A DNA stretch of 64,000 nt from Mycobacterium sp. GA-2829 (GTDB lineage Bacteria > Actinomycetota > Actinomycetes > Mycobacteriales > Mycobacteriaceae): NCBI RefSeq assembly GCF_001499965.1, contig NZ_LQIT01000022.1, positions 1 through 64,000 of the forward strand, written 5' to 3'. Below are positions 28,993 to 38,667 of the stretch, piece after piece. Made by a program: the position numbers and the translations under genes. Under the pieces are notes generated by a model. That model did no database searches and had not been told where the DNA came from. It saw nothing but the letters and a program-made list of their open reading frames with translations. The stretch's first letter is position 1. Every line of letters starts with the position of its first letter.

Positions 28993-30828
28993 TTAACGTT
29001 GCCCGACGCTCGGTTGCGGGACCGCGGCCAGGAGGCGCCGGGTGTACTCATGGCGGGGTGCGGTGAAGATCTGGTCGCCGTCGCCCTGTTCGACGATCGT
29101 GCCCCTGTGCATGACCGCCACCCGGTGGGCCAGATGGCGGACCACCGACAGGTCGTGCGAGACGAACAGGTACGACAGCCCGAACCGCTCCTGCAGGTCC
29201 AGCAGAAGGTTGATGATGCCGGCCTGGATCGACACGTCGAGCGCCGAGACCGGTTCGTCGAGGGCGAGGATCTTCGGCTGCGTCGCCAACGCCCGCGCGA
29301 TCCCGATGCGTTGCTTCTGCCCGCCGGAGAACTCGGCCGGGTACCGGCTGGCGTCTTCCCGTCGCAGCCCCACGATGCCGAGCAGCTCGGCCACCCGGTT
29401 GTCGATGCGTGACTTGTCGAAACCATTGGCCTGCAATGGTTCTGCCAATACTTCGAAGACCGGCAGGCGGGGGTCCAGCGAGGCCACCGGATCCTGGAAC
29501 ACCACCTGCAGGTCACCGCGCAGCGCGCGGCGCTGCCGGGCGTCGAGTGTGGCCACGTCGGCGCCGAGCACTTCGATCGACCCGCCCTGCGGTGCGGTCA
29601 GGTCGAGGATCTGGTGCAGGGTCGTGGACTTGCCCGAGCCGGATTCGCCGACGATTCCGAGCGTGCGGCCCTGCTGCAGGTCGACGCTGATGCCGTCGAC
29701 GGCGCGCACCTCGCCGATCTTGCGCCGGAACACCGCGCCGGCGGTCAGCGTGTAGGTCTTGACCAGATCGGTCACCCGCAGCACGACCGGGGCGTCGGCG
29801 TTCGGCGGTGCCGCCGCCGGTGCGGTCGACACGCCGTACACCTCGTCGGCGCGGCGACCCGCGACGTGCTCGGTGCGGATGCACGCGGCCCGGTGACCCG
29901 GGCCCACCTCGATCAACTCGGGTTCGGCGGCCCGGCACTCGTCGATCGCCAGGGGACAGCGCGGTGCGAACGGGCAGCCCGGCGGCAGATCGGCCAGCGA
30001 CGGCGGGGCGCCGGGGATCGGCACCAACCGCGCACCCTGGGCGGCGTCCAGGCGCGGCACCGACCCGAGCAGCCCGACGGTGTAGGGCATCCGGCGCGCG
30101 GTGTACAGGTCGGAAACCGAGGCGATCTCGACGGCCCGGCCCGCGTACATCACCAGCGCGCGGTCGGCGAACTCGGCGACCACCCCGAGGTCGTGGGTGA
30201 TGATCAGCACGCCCGCCCCGGTGACGTCGCGGGCGGTGCGCAGCACGTCGAGGATCTGGGCCTGCACGGTCACGTCGAGCGCGGTGGTGGGCTCGTCGCA
30301 GATGATCAGGTCCGGGTCGTTGGCGATCGCGATCGCGATGACGACCCGCTGCCGCTCACCGCCGGACAGTTCGTGCGGGAACGCCCGCGCGCGGCGTTCG
30401 GGCTGTGCGATGCCGACGAGTTCGAGCAGTTCGACCGCGCGGGTGCGCGCCGCCCGCTTGCCGAGGTCGCGGTTGTGCACCCGCAGCGCCTCGGCGATTT
30501 GATCGCCCACCGTGTAGACCGGGGTCAGCGCCGACATCGGATCCTGGAACACCGTCCCGATGCGACGGCCCCGGATCCGCGACATCTCCGCGTCGGTGAG
30601 CGTCAACAGCTCTTCACCGTCCAACCGCACCGACCCCGACACCTCGGCGTGTTCGGGCAGCAGCCCGGCCACCGCCATCGCCCCCGCCGATTTGCCCGCG
30701 CCCGATTCGCCGACCAGCGCCACCACCTCACCGGCGTCGACGTGGTAGTCCAGCCCCCGCACCGCGGCCACCCGCTCGGTGTCGGTCGCGAACGTCACGG
30801 TCAGCCCGGACACTTCCAGCAGGCTCAC
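28993..30828 (-). CDS. oppD: Oligopeptide ABC transporter, fused double ATPase OppD
   Basis: 611 residues holding two complete ABC ATPase domains, so it replaces the separate OppD and OppF proteins of other bacteria. The first has Walker [11 protein letters not shown], signature LSGGERQRV and Walker [13 protein letters not shown]; the second has [19 protein letters not shown] and [12 protein letters not shown]. The OppD-type C-terminal Fe-S-like Cys region of the first domain is seen as [18 protein letters not shown] 30828 overlaps the oppC stop (GTGA). It powers peptide import and matches Rv1281c. Confidence 0.93.
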   Translation of the reverse strand: MSLLEVSGLTVTFATDTERVAAVRGLDYHVDAGEVVALVGESGAGKSAGAMAVAGLLPEHAEVSGSVRLDGEELLTLTDAEMSRIRGRRIGTVFQDPMSALTPVYTVGDQIAEALRVHNRDLGKRAARTRAVELLELVGIAQPERRARAFPHELSGGERQRVVIAIAIANDPDLIICDEPTTALDVTVQAQILDVLRTARDVTGAGVLIITHDLGVVAEFADRALVMYAGRAVEIASVSDLYTARRMPYTVGLLGSVPRLDAAQGARLVPIPGAPPSLADLPPGCPFAPRCPLAIDECRAAEPELIEVGPGHRAACIRTEHVAGRRADEVYGVSTAPAAAPPNADAPVVLRVTDLVKTYTLTAGAVFRRKIGEVRAVDGISVDLQQGRTLGIVGESGSGKSTTLHQILDLTAPQGGSIEVLGADVATLDARQRRALRGDLQVVFQDPVASLDPRLPVFEVLAEPLQANGFDKSRIDNRVAELLGIVGLRREDASRYPAEFSGGQKQRIGIARALATQPKILALDEPVSALDVSIQAGIINLLLDLQERFGLSYLFVSHDLSVVRHLAHRVAVMHRGTIVEQGDGDQIFTAPRHEYTRRLLAAVPQPSVGQR

Positions 30829-31744
30829 TTCGTCGCCCCCTTCCGGGGCGGCCTGGCCGCGGGGTCCAGCGCGTCGCGCAGGCCGTCGCCGATCAGGTTC
30901 GCGCACAACACGATCAGGATCAGTACCCCGGCCGGGAACAGGAACACCCAGGGGAACGTGGTCACCGAGGGGGTGCCGTCGGCGATCAACGTGCCCAGCG
31001 ACACGTCGGGCCGCTGGACACCGAATCCCAGGAAGCTGAGCCCGGTTTCGGCCAGGATCGCCACCCCGACGTTGAGGGCGGTGTCGATGATGAGGATCGA
31101 CGCGACGTTGGGCACGATGTGGCGCACGATGATCCGCCAGTGCGACACCCCCATGTAGCGGGCGGCGACGACGAACTCGCGGTCGCGCAGGCTCATCGTC
31201 AACCCGCGCACGATGCGGGAGCTGATCATCCAGCTGAACGCCGCCAGCAGCAGGATCAGCCACAGGATGGTGCCGGAGTCGCGGGTCCTGGGGGTGACGA
31301 TGGCGATGAGGATGAAGCTCGGCACCACCAGCAGCAGATCGACCAGCCACATCAGCGCACGGTCGCGCCAGCCGCCGAAGTAGCCCGCGACCGCGCCGAC
31401 CGTGGCGGCGATGATCGTCGAGATGAACGCCACCGCGACGCCGATGAGCATCGACTTCTGCATCCCGCGCAGGGTCTGCGCGAACAGGTCCTGCCCGAGT
31501 GCGTTGGTGCCGAACCAGTGGTCGCCCGACGGCGGCTGCTGCAGCGCGTAGTAGTCGAGTTCGGCGTAGCTGTAGGGCAGCAGCGGCGGCAACAGGTAGC
31601 AGCCGGCGAACATCAGCACCAGCAGGATCAACGCGATGACCGCCTGCCGGTTGCGCAGGAACCGGCGCAGCACCAGCGTCCGCCGCGAAGCGAACCGCTC
31701 GGTGTGCAGCCCCGAGCGCGCTGCGGTACTCGTCGAATCGCTCA

Positions 31745-31745
<1 letters not shown>
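30825..31745 (-). CDS. oppC: Oligopeptide ABC transporter permease OppC
   Basis: 306 residues. An N-terminal cytoplasmic stretch and first membrane helix ([16 protein letters not shown]) precede the [13 protein letters not shown] motif and a BPD_transp_1 core of five helices. The EAA loop is [25 protein letters not shown], which contacts the ATPase. ATG 31745 shares one base with the oppB stop. Together with OppB it forms the membrane channel (Rv1282c). Confidence 0.92.
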
Positions 31746-32725
<980 letters not shown>

Positions 32726-32757
32726 CGGCGACTGCCGCTGCTGGCCTGCATGGGCTA

Positions 32758-32774
32758 GAGGGTAGAAGACCCTC
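32758..32774 (-). terminator. Short hairpin between the small membrane protein gene and oppB
   Basis: GAGGGT and ACCCTC pair over 6 bp around a 5-base loop (AGAAG), 7 bases after the minus-strand stop at 32781. It may attenuate read-through from the small gene into opp. The stem is short, so the call is tentative. Confidence 0.35.
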
Positions 32775-32780
32775 GCGGAA

Positions 32781-33011
32781 TCAGCGCTGCGGCGGTGGCG
32801 GCGCGCCGGGGCCGTCGGGACCGCCTGGACCCCCGAAGCCGCCGGGCGGTGGGCCGAACTGGTGCGACCCCGGCCCGACCGACGGTTGGTCGGTGGCCGC
32901 GTAGATCACCCCGCCGCCCAGGGCGGCGATGACGGCGGCAACGGCGATCGCCGCTGCGGTCTCCCGGCCGCTCCATCGCCCGCCGCCGGGCGTGCCCCAC
33001 ACATCACTCAT
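32781..33011 (-). CDS. Small single-pass membrane protein with Gly/Pro-rich tail
   Basis: 76 residues. A short cytoplasmic head (MSDVWGTPGGGRWSGRE) is followed by one hydrophobic helix (TAAAIAVAAVIAALGGGVIYA) and an extracytoplasmic tail made almost only of Gly, Pro and Phe (FGPPPGGFGGPGG..PPPPQR). ATG 33011 was chosen because it directly precedes the conserved-looking head; the upstream ATG 33035 would overlap the regulatory repeats less well. It diverges from the two-component system and shares its promoter region with 11-bp repeats, so it is likely a regulon member. Function unknown; a partner for the histidine kinase or glycosyltransferases is possible. Confidence 0.65.
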   Translation of the reverse strand: MSDVWGTPGGGRWSGRETAAAIAVAAVIAALGGGVIYAATDQPSVGPGSHQFGPPPGGFGGPGGPDGPGAPPPPQR

Positions 33012-33044
33012 GACGCCATCGTGCGGGCCGGACATGGGTGTGCG

Positions 33045-33112
33045 CTGTGAGCCGCATGTGAGATACGGGTTTCACAGCGGGCGCATAGGCACGGCACAGG
33101 GTCGGCCCATCG
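33045..33112 (+). promoter_or_regulatory. 11-bp-period direct repeats in the divergent promoter of the two-component operon
   Basis: Two repeat sets lie here. On the minus strand TCACAT and TCACAG occur 11 bases apart (33045-33061), facing the small membrane protein gene. On the plus strand TCACAG (33072-33077), GCATAG (33083-33088) and GCACAG (33094-33099) follow at exact 11-base steps, then TCGGCCCATCG (33102-33112). Repeats of this period and sequence match the direct-repeat boxes of PhoP/OmpR-type regulators. AATAAT at 33120-33125, 7 bases before ATG 33133, suits a -10, so the repeats sit around the -35 region. Autoregulation by the adjacent regulator is inferred. Confidence 0.65.
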
Positions 33113-33132
33113 CGGCGCGAATAATGGCATTC

Positions 33133-33873
33133 ATGAGCCCCAACCAGACCGACGCCGACCGGTCGGTCATGCGCCGCGCCGACGGCAACCCGGTGCGGGT
33201 GCTCGTCGTCGACGACGAACCGGTGCTCGCCGAACTCGTCTCGATGGCGCTGCGCTACGAGGGCTGGGACATCTCCACCGCGGGTGACGGCGCCACCGCG
33301 ATCGCGCTGGCGCGCGAGAACCCGCCCGACGTCGTCGTCCTCGACGTGATGCTGCCCGATATGAGCGGTCTCGAGGTGCTGGCCAAACTCCGCGAGCAGA
33401 TCCCCGGCCTGCCGCTGCTGCTGCTCACCGCGAAGGACTCCGTCGAGGACCGCATCGCCGGGCTGACCGCGGGCGGCGACGACTACGTCACCAAACCGTT
33501 CTCCCTCGAAGAGGTGGTGTTGCGGCTGCGGGCGCTGCTGCGGCGCACCGGGGTCAGCGAGACCGGCGGCGCCAAGATCGTCGTCGGCGATCTGGTGCTC
33601 GACGAGGACAGCCACGAGGTCACCCGCGGCGGTGACCCGATCACGTTGACCGCCACCGAATTCGAACTGCTGCGCTTCATGATGCGAAATTCCAAGCGGG
33701 TGCTGAGCAAGGCCCAGATCCTCGATCGGGTCTGGAGCTACGACTTCGGCGGCCGCTCCAACATCGTCGAGCTGTACGTGTCGTATCTGCGCAAGAAGAT
33801 CGACAGCGGACGCGAACCGATGATCCACACGCTGCGCGGCGCCGGGTATGTCCTCAAACCCGCCGCCCGCTGA
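33133..33873 (+). CDS. OmpR/PhoB-family response regulator
   Basis: 246 residues. The receiver domain has the acidic pair in VVDDEP, phospho-acceptor Asp71 (VVVLDVMLPD), Thr/Ser in LLTAKDS and Lys121 (VTKPF). The C-terminal winged helix shows LTATEFELLRFMMRNSKRVLS and RSNIVELYVSYLRKKID, a standard PhoB-type DNA-binding domain. ATG 33133 is favoured over ATG 33124 because a -10-like AATAAT ends 7 bases before it. The 3' end overlaps the kinase gene by 26 bases. It probably binds the 11-bp repeats just upstream and at 37330, controlling the glycosyltransferase genes that follow. Confidence 0.92.
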   Translation: MSPNQTDADRSVMRRADGNPVRVLVVDDEPVLAELVSMALRYEGWDISTAGDGATAIALARENPPDVVVLDVMLPDMSGLEVLAKLREQIPGLPLLLLTAKDSVEDRIAGLTAGGDDYVTKPFSLEEVVLRLRALLRRTGVSETGGAKIVVGDLVLDEDSHEVTRGGDPITLTATEFELLRFMMRNSKRVLSKAQILDRVWSYDFGGRSNIVELYVSYLRKKIDSGREPMIHTLRGAGYVLKPAAR

Positions 33874-35452
33874 GCCGGTCGGCCGGTCGCGGATCCTCTC
33901 CCCGCGCACGTGGTCCCTGCGCGGCCGGCTGCTGGCGACCCTGATCGTGCTGCTCGCGCTGGTGTGTGCGGCGGTCGGCGTCGGCACCGAACTGGCCTTG
34001 AAACGGTTCCTCGACACCCAGCTCGACACCCAACTCGCCGAGACCGGACGCCGGTCGGCCGGGCTCTATGAATTCGGTCCGCCGCCGGTCAGCCCGCCGA
34101 TGATGATGCCAGGCCCGCGCCACCGCCTGCCTCCCGTACTCCGGCGGCCCGGCTTCCGCGAGGACAACGGACCCGGCCCCGCCTTCCTCAACGCGCCCGG
34201 ACAGGCCGCCCGCACCGTCGGGGCGGTGGTCTCGCGCGACGGCGCCGTCGACGCCGGGATCATCACCGCCGACGGCGCCCGCCAGGAGATCGGGGACACC
34301 GCCGCCCAGCAGCTCGCCGCGGTCCCCGCCGACGAGACACCGCGCTCGCTCGACCTCGACGGGCTCGGCCGCTACCGGGTGATCGCGTTGCCCGCCCGCG
34401 GCCCGGCCGACGCGATCGTCACCGGGCTGCCGACCTCCGACGTCGACGACACCCTGCTCACGGTGCTCGTCATCTTCTGCGTGGTGGGGGCGATCGCGCT
34501 GATCGGCGCGACCGCCGCCGGGGTGTGGATCATCCGCAGACAGCTGGCCCCGCTGTCGCGGGTGTCGGCCGCCGCGCGCGAGGTCGCCGACCTGGAACTC
34601 GACCGCGGCGAGGTGCGGCTGCCGACGCCGATCGTCGCCGTCGACCCCGCCAGTGCGCACACCGAGGTCGGCCAGCTCGGCACGTCGCTGAACCGGATGC
34701 TCGACCGCATCGCGGGGGCCTTGTCGGCGCGGCACGCCAGCGAGACCCGGGTACGCCAGTTCGTCGCCGACGCCAGCCACGAACTGCGCACCCCGCTGGC
34801 CGCGATCCGTGGTTACACCGAACTGGCACAACGGAAATCGGATGTGCTGCCCGACGATGTCGCGCACGCGATGAACCGGGTGGAGTCCGAGACCGCGCGG
34901 ATGACCCAGCTGGTCGAGGACATGCTGCTGCTCGCGCGCCTCGACGACGGACGGCCGCTGGAGTGCGAACCGGTCGACCTGTCGCGGCTGGTGGTCGACG
35001 CGGTGAGCGACGCCCACGCCGCGGGCCCCGACCACGTCTGGTCGCTGGACCTGCCCGAGGAGCCGGTGGTGGTGGCCGGCGACGGGGCGCGGCTGCATCA
35101 GGTGCTGGCCAACCTGCTCGCCAATGCGCGGGTGCACACCCCGCCCGGCACCTCGGTGACGACGGCGCTCGCGGCCGCGCCCGGCGGTGGTGCGGTGCTG
35201 ACCGTCACCGACGACGGCCCGGGCATACCGCGCGACCTGCAGCCGGAGATCTTCGAGCGGTTCGCCCGCGGGGATTCGTCGCGCTCGCGCCGGGGCGGCA
35301 GCACCGGGTTGGGCCTGGCGATCGTCGCCGCGGTGGTCCGTGCCCACGGCGGCCGCATCGACGTGGACAGTGCCTCCGGCCGCACCGAATTCGCGGTGAC
35401 GCTGCCGGGCGGCGCACAGCTGACACACAGGCAGGACCAATCCGAGGCCTAG
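33848..35452 (+). CDS. Membrane sensor histidine kinase
   Basis: 534 residues. TM1 spans about 28-50, an external sensor domain 51-203, TM2 204-228, HAMP to about 290, HisKA with phospho-His311 (DASHELRTPLAA) and HATPase_c with NLLANARVH, DDGPGIP and GLGLAI. The external domain holds an unusual Pro/Met/His/Arg-rich stretch at residues 76-112 (FGPPPVSPPMMMPGPRH and onward) that could bind a metal or interact with the cluster's other Gly/Pro-rich segments. It is the cognate kinase of the regulator it overlaps. The signal is unknown. Confidence 0.92.
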   Translation: MSSNPPPAEPVGRSRILSPRTWSLRGRLLATLIVLLALVCAAVGVGTELALKRFLDTQLDTQLAETGRRSAGLYEFGPPPVSPPMMMPGPRHRLPPVLRRPGFREDNGPGPAFLNAPGQAARTVGAVVSRDGAVDAGIITADGARQEIGDTAAQQLAAVPADETPRSLDLDGLGRYRVIALPARGPADAIVTGLPTSDVDDTLLTVLVIFCVVGAIALIGATAAGVWIIRRQLAPLSRVSAAAREVADLELDRGEVRLPTPIVAVDPASAHTEVGQLGTSLNRMLDRIAGALSARHASETRVRQFVADASHELRTPLAAIRGYTELAQRKSDVLPDDVAHAMNRVESETARMTQLVEDMLLLARLDDGRPLECEPVDLSRLVVDAVSDAHAAGPDHVWSLDLPEEPVVVAGDGARLHQVLANLLANARVHTPPGTSVTTALAAAPGGGAVLTVTDDGPGIPRDLQPEIFERFARGDSSRSRRGGSTGLGLAIVAAVVRAHGGRIDVDSASGRTEFAVTLPGGAQLTHRQDQSEA

Positions 35453-35474
35453 CGTCGTCGGGAAACATGGCCGA

Positions 35475-37328
35475 GTGACCCTCGTTCTCCCTGCCGACCA
35501 GACACAGATTCGCGCGATCGATGCCCCGAACGCGCGAATCTCTGTCTGGTCGCACAGGCTCGCGTTCGGGGTGTTGCTCACCGCGACCGCAGTGCTCTAC
35601 CTGTGGAACCTCGCCGCCAGCGGATGGGCCAACGCGTTCTACTCCGCCGCCGCGCAGGCCGGTGCCCAGAACTGGACGGCGATGCTGTTCGGCTCCAGCG
35701 ATGCGGCCAACGGCATCACCGTCGACAAGACCCCGGCCGCGCTGTGGGTGATCGACGTCTCGGTGCGGCTGTTCGGGCTGAACTCGTGGAGCATCCTCGT
35801 GCCGCAGGCGCTGATGGGGGTGGCCGCCGTGGCGGTGCTGTACGCCGCGGTGCGCCGGGTCAGCGGACCCGGCGCCGCGCTACTCGCCGGCGCCGTCCTC
35901 GCGTCGACCCCGGTGGCGGCGTTGATGTTCCGGTTCAACAACCCCGACGCGCTGCTGGTGCTGCTGCTGGTCGTCGCCGGGTACTGCGTGACGCGGGCAA
36001 CCGAGCGCGACGCCGGACGGTGGTGGCTGCTCGCGGCCGGGGTGGCCGTCGGGTTCGGATTCCTGGCCAAGATGATGCAGGCGCTGCTGGTGCTGCCCGG
36101 TTTCGCCGTGGCTTACCTGGTGGCAGGCGCCGGTTCGGTGCGGCGCCGACTGGCGGCCCTGCTCGGTGCCGCGGCGGCATTGGTGATCGCGGGTGGCTGG
36201 TATCTGGTGCTCGCCGAGCTGTGGCCCGCCGACTCGCGGCCCTACATCGGCGGATCGCAGCACAACAGCATCGTCGAACTCGCCCTGGGTTACAACGGCA
36301 TCGGCCGGCTCACCGGTAACGAGGTGGGCGGCCTCGGCAACCTCGACCACGACGTCGGGCCGGGCCGGCTGTTCGGATTCGGGATGGGCCTCGACATCGC
36401 GTGGCTGCTGCCCGCCGCACTGATCTGCCTGGCCGCCGGGGTGGCGCTCACCTGGCGCGCCCCGCGCACCGACGTTCGCCGGGCCGCGCTGCTCCACTGG
36501 GGCGGATGGCTGCTGGTGACGGCAGTGGTGTTCAGCTTCGCGGGCGGGATCGTGCACTCGTACTACACGGTCGCGTTGGCGCCCGCGGTCGGCGCCGTCG
36601 TGGGGATCGGCGCACACCTGTTGTGGCAGAACCGGTTCCGGCCATGGTGTGCGGTCGCGCTGGCCGGCGGTGTGTTGGTGACGACGGTGCTCGCGGCGGT
36701 GCTGCTGTCGCGCAATGTGGACTGGCAGCCGTGGCTGCGCGCGGCCGTAGCCGTCGGGGGAGTGGGCGCGGCGGTGCTGCTGGTCGTGGTGGGGCGGCTG
36801 CCCGACCGTGTCGCCCGCGCCGTGGCGGGCCTGGCCGTCGTCGCGTGCCTGGCGTCCCCTGCGGCGTACGCGGCGGCCACCGCGGCGACCCCGCACACCG
36901 GCGCCATCCCCGGCGTCGGCCCGGGTGGCGGTTTCGGTGGCGGGCCGCCCGGGCTGCTGAGTTCGCCGGAGGCCGGCGCGCAGCTCAGCGCAGCGCTGGC
37001 CCGCGATGCGCAGGACTACCGCTGGGCGGCCGCGGTGGTCGGGTCCAACAACGCGGCCGGTTACCAATTGTCGAGTGGTGCAACGATTTTGGCGCTGGGC
37101 GGGTTCAACGGCACCGACCCGTCGCCCACCCTCGAACAGTTCCAGCGCTACGTGGCCGACGGTGAGGTGCACTACTTCATCGGCGGCCGGTCGCACCTGG
37201 GATTCGGCCGGGCCCCGCAGAGCGGCAGTCGCGCCGCGACGGACATCGCCGAGTGGGTGCAGGCGCACTACCGCGCGCAGACCATCGACGGCGTCACCGT
37301 CTACGACCTCACCGAGGGCCGCGCATGA
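35475..37328 (+). CDS. GT39/ArnT-like polyprenol-dependent membrane glycosyltransferase (copy 1)
   Basis: 617 residues with about 11-13 membrane helices. ASGWANAFYSAAAQAG and the acidic DKTPAALW stretch fit the GT-C/PMT_2 fold of ArnT, YkcB and protein mannosyltransferases, which take a sugar from a polyprenyl phosphate and move it to an acceptor outside the membrane. The C-terminal external part has a Gly-rich linker (PGVGPGGGFGGGPPG) and a small domain (GATILALGGFNGTDPSPTLEQFQ). It is closely related along its whole length to the protein encoded at 38668. GTG 35475 has no clear SD, and a 21-bp inverted repeat covers codons 8-26. Confidence 0.85.
   Translation: MTLVLPADQTQIRAIDAPNARISVWSHRLAFGVLLTATAVLYLWNLAASGWANAFYSAAAQAGAQNWTAMLFGSSDAANGITVDKTPAALWVIDVSVRLFGLNSWSILVPQALMGVAAVAVLYAAVRRVSGPGAALLAGAVLASTPVAALMFRFNNPDALLVLLLVVAGYCVTRATERDAGRWWLLAAGVAVGFGFLAKMMQALLVLPGFAVAYLVAGAGSVRRRLAALLGAAAALVIAGGWYLVLAELWPADSRPYIGGSQHNSIVELALGYNGIGRLTGNEVGGLGNLDHDVGPGRLFGFGMGLDIAWLLPAALICLAAGVALTWRAPRTDVRRAALLHWGGWLLVTAVVFSFAGGIVHSYYTVALAPAVGAVVGIGAHLLWQNRFRPWCAVALAGGVLVTTVLAAVLLSRNVDWQPWLRAAVAVGGVGAAVLLVVVGRLPDRVARAVAGLAVVACLASPAAYAAATAATPHTGAIPGVGPGGGFGGGPPGLLSSPEAGAQLSAALARDAQDYRWAAAVVGSNNAAGYQLSSGATILALGGFNGTDPSPTLEQFQRYVADGEVHYFIGGRSHLGFGRAPQSGSRAATDIAEWVQAHYRAQTIDGVTVYDLTEGRA
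35496..35551 (+). repeat. 21-bp inverted repeat inside the 5' end of the glycosyltransferase gene
   Basis: GACCAGACACAGATTCGCGCG at 35496-35516 pairs with 35531-35551 at 20 of 21 positions, with a 14-base loop. It starts 21 bases inside the reading frame and 44 bases after the kinase stop. In RNA it would form a very stable stem early in the coding region, so it could weaken transcription or translation between the two-component genes and the glycosyltransferases. Confidence 0.75.
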
Positions 37329-37329
37329 C

Positions 37330-37359
37330 TCACAGCGGCCACATAGCTTCGGCCCATCG
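37330..37359 (+). promoter_or_regulatory. 11-bp-period repeats upstream of the GT2-GtrA gene
   Basis: TCACAG (37330-37335) and ACATAG (37341-37346) repeat the spacing and sequence of the boxes at 33072-33099. They are followed by the same TCGGCCCATCG (37349-37359) seen at 33102-33112. Here one 11-bp unit is missing, which shifts the distance from 30 to 19 bases. The shared layout suggests a second binding site of the same response regulator and an internal promoter. Confidence 0.6.
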
Positions 37360-37382
37360 TCGCCACACGCGGAGCGGCCACC

Positions 37383-38639
37383 ATGGATCGCATGACAGGT
37401 ACCGCCGTGGAACTCGACGCTGACCGCGCAGGCCGACCCGATGTCGTGGCGGAAGCACGCTCGGCCGGTGTGCCCGTGCTCGACGTCGTCGTCCCCGTCT
37501 ACAACGAGGAGGCCGCGCTGGCCGCGTCGGTGCGCCGCCTGCACCGCCACCTCGACGCCCACTTCCCGTTCCCGGCCCGCATCACGATCGCCGACAACGC
37601 CAGCGTCGATGCGACCCCGAAGATCGCCGCGGAACTGGCGGCCGAACTGCCCGACGTGCGGTTCGTGCGGCTCGAAGAGAAGGGCCGCGGCCGCGCACTG
37701 CACGCGGTGTGGTCGGAATCCGACGCCCCGGTGCTCGCCTACATGGACGTCGACCTGTCCACCGATCTGGCCGCCCTCGCGCCGCTGGTCGCCTCGCTGA
37801 TCTCCGGGCACTCCGATCTGGCGATCGGCACCCGGCTGAGCCGCGGTGCCCGCGTGGTGCGCGGGGCCAAACGCGAGTTCATCTCCCGCTGCTACAACCT
37901 CATCCTGAAATCCACACTCTCGGCGCGCTTCTCGGACGCCCAGTGCGGGTTCAAGGCGATCCGCGCCGACGTCGCGCGGCAGCTGCTGCCGTACGTGTCC
38001 GACACCGGCTGGTTCTTCGACACCGAACTGCTGGTGCTGGCCGAACGCAGCGGGCTGCGCATCCACGAGGTGCCGGTGGACTGGGTCGACGATCCGGACA
38101 GCCGGGTCGACATCGTCGCGACCGCGACCGCGGACCTCAAGGGCATCGGCCGGCTGCTGCGCGGCTTCGCCAACGGTTCGATCCCGGTCCAATTGCTCGC
38201 CGCGCAACTGGCGCCGTCGCGGTCGGCCGCACCGGCGGGTTCGCTGCTGCGCCAGGCCGTACGGTTCGGCGCCATCGGCGTGTTCTCCACGCTGGCCTAC
38301 CTGCTGCTGTTCGTCCTGACCCGCGGCTGGCTGGGCGCGCAGGCCGCCAACCTGATCGCCTTGGCGGTGACGGCGGTCGGCAACACCGCGGCCAACCGCC
38401 GGTTCACCTTCGGGATCGCCGGACGCAGCGGCGCCGCGCGCCACCATCTCGAGGGCCTGATCGTGTTCGTGATCGCGCTCGGCATCACCAGCGGGTCACT
38501 GGCGGTCCTGCACACCGTCACCGCCGAACCGCACCGGTTCGTCGAACTGGCGGTGCTGGTGGCCGCCAACCTCGCCGCCACCGTCATGCGCTTCGTCCTG
38601 TTGCGCGGCTGGGTCTTCCATCCCCGGCGTACCCGCTGA
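37383..38639 (+). CDS. GT2 polyprenyl-phosphate glycosyltransferase fused to a GtrA-type flippase domain
   Basis: 418 residues in two domains. Residues 30-270 are a GT2 enzyme of the DPM1/YkcC type: VVVPVYNEEAAL, ADNASVDAT, YMDVDLSTDL with the catalytic acidic residues, and AQCGFKAIRAD. Residues 285-415 contain four membrane helices of the GtrA family (RFGAIGVFSTLAYLLLF, GNTAANRRFTFGI), thought to flip or position the polyprenyl-phosphate sugar. It would make the lipid-linked sugar donor used by the two neighbouring GT39-like proteins. ATG 37383 has GGAG 8 bases upstream; ATG 37392 is an alternative. Confidence 0.9.
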   Translation: MDRMTGTAVELDADRAGRPDVVAEARSAGVPVLDVVVPVYNEEAALAASVRRLHRHLDAHFPFPARITIADNASVDATPKIAAELAAELPDVRFVRLEEKGRGRALHAVWSESDAPVLAYMDVDLSTDLAALAPLVASLISGHSDLAIGTRLSRGARVVRGAKREFISRCYNLILKSTLSARFSDAQCGFKAIRADVARQLLPYVSDTGWFFDTELLVLAERSGLRIHEVPVDWVDDPDSRVDIVATATADLKGIGRLLRGFANGSIPVQLLAAQLAPSRSAAPAGSLLRQAVRFGAIGVFSTLAYLLLFVLTRGWLGAQAANLIALAVTAVGNTAANRRFTFGIAGRSGAARHHLEGLIVFVIALGITSGSLAVLHTVTAEPHRFVELAVLVAANLAATVMRFVLLRGWVFHPRRTR

Positions 38640-38667
38640 CCCACCCACCGACATCGAGGATTCTGTT

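Noticed and set aside
35880..38447. Very long minus-strand open frame opposite the glycosyltransferase genes
   Set aside because: It is antisense to two well-supported genes, rich in Arg/Gly/His/Asp and has no domain; it arises from GC-rich third positions.
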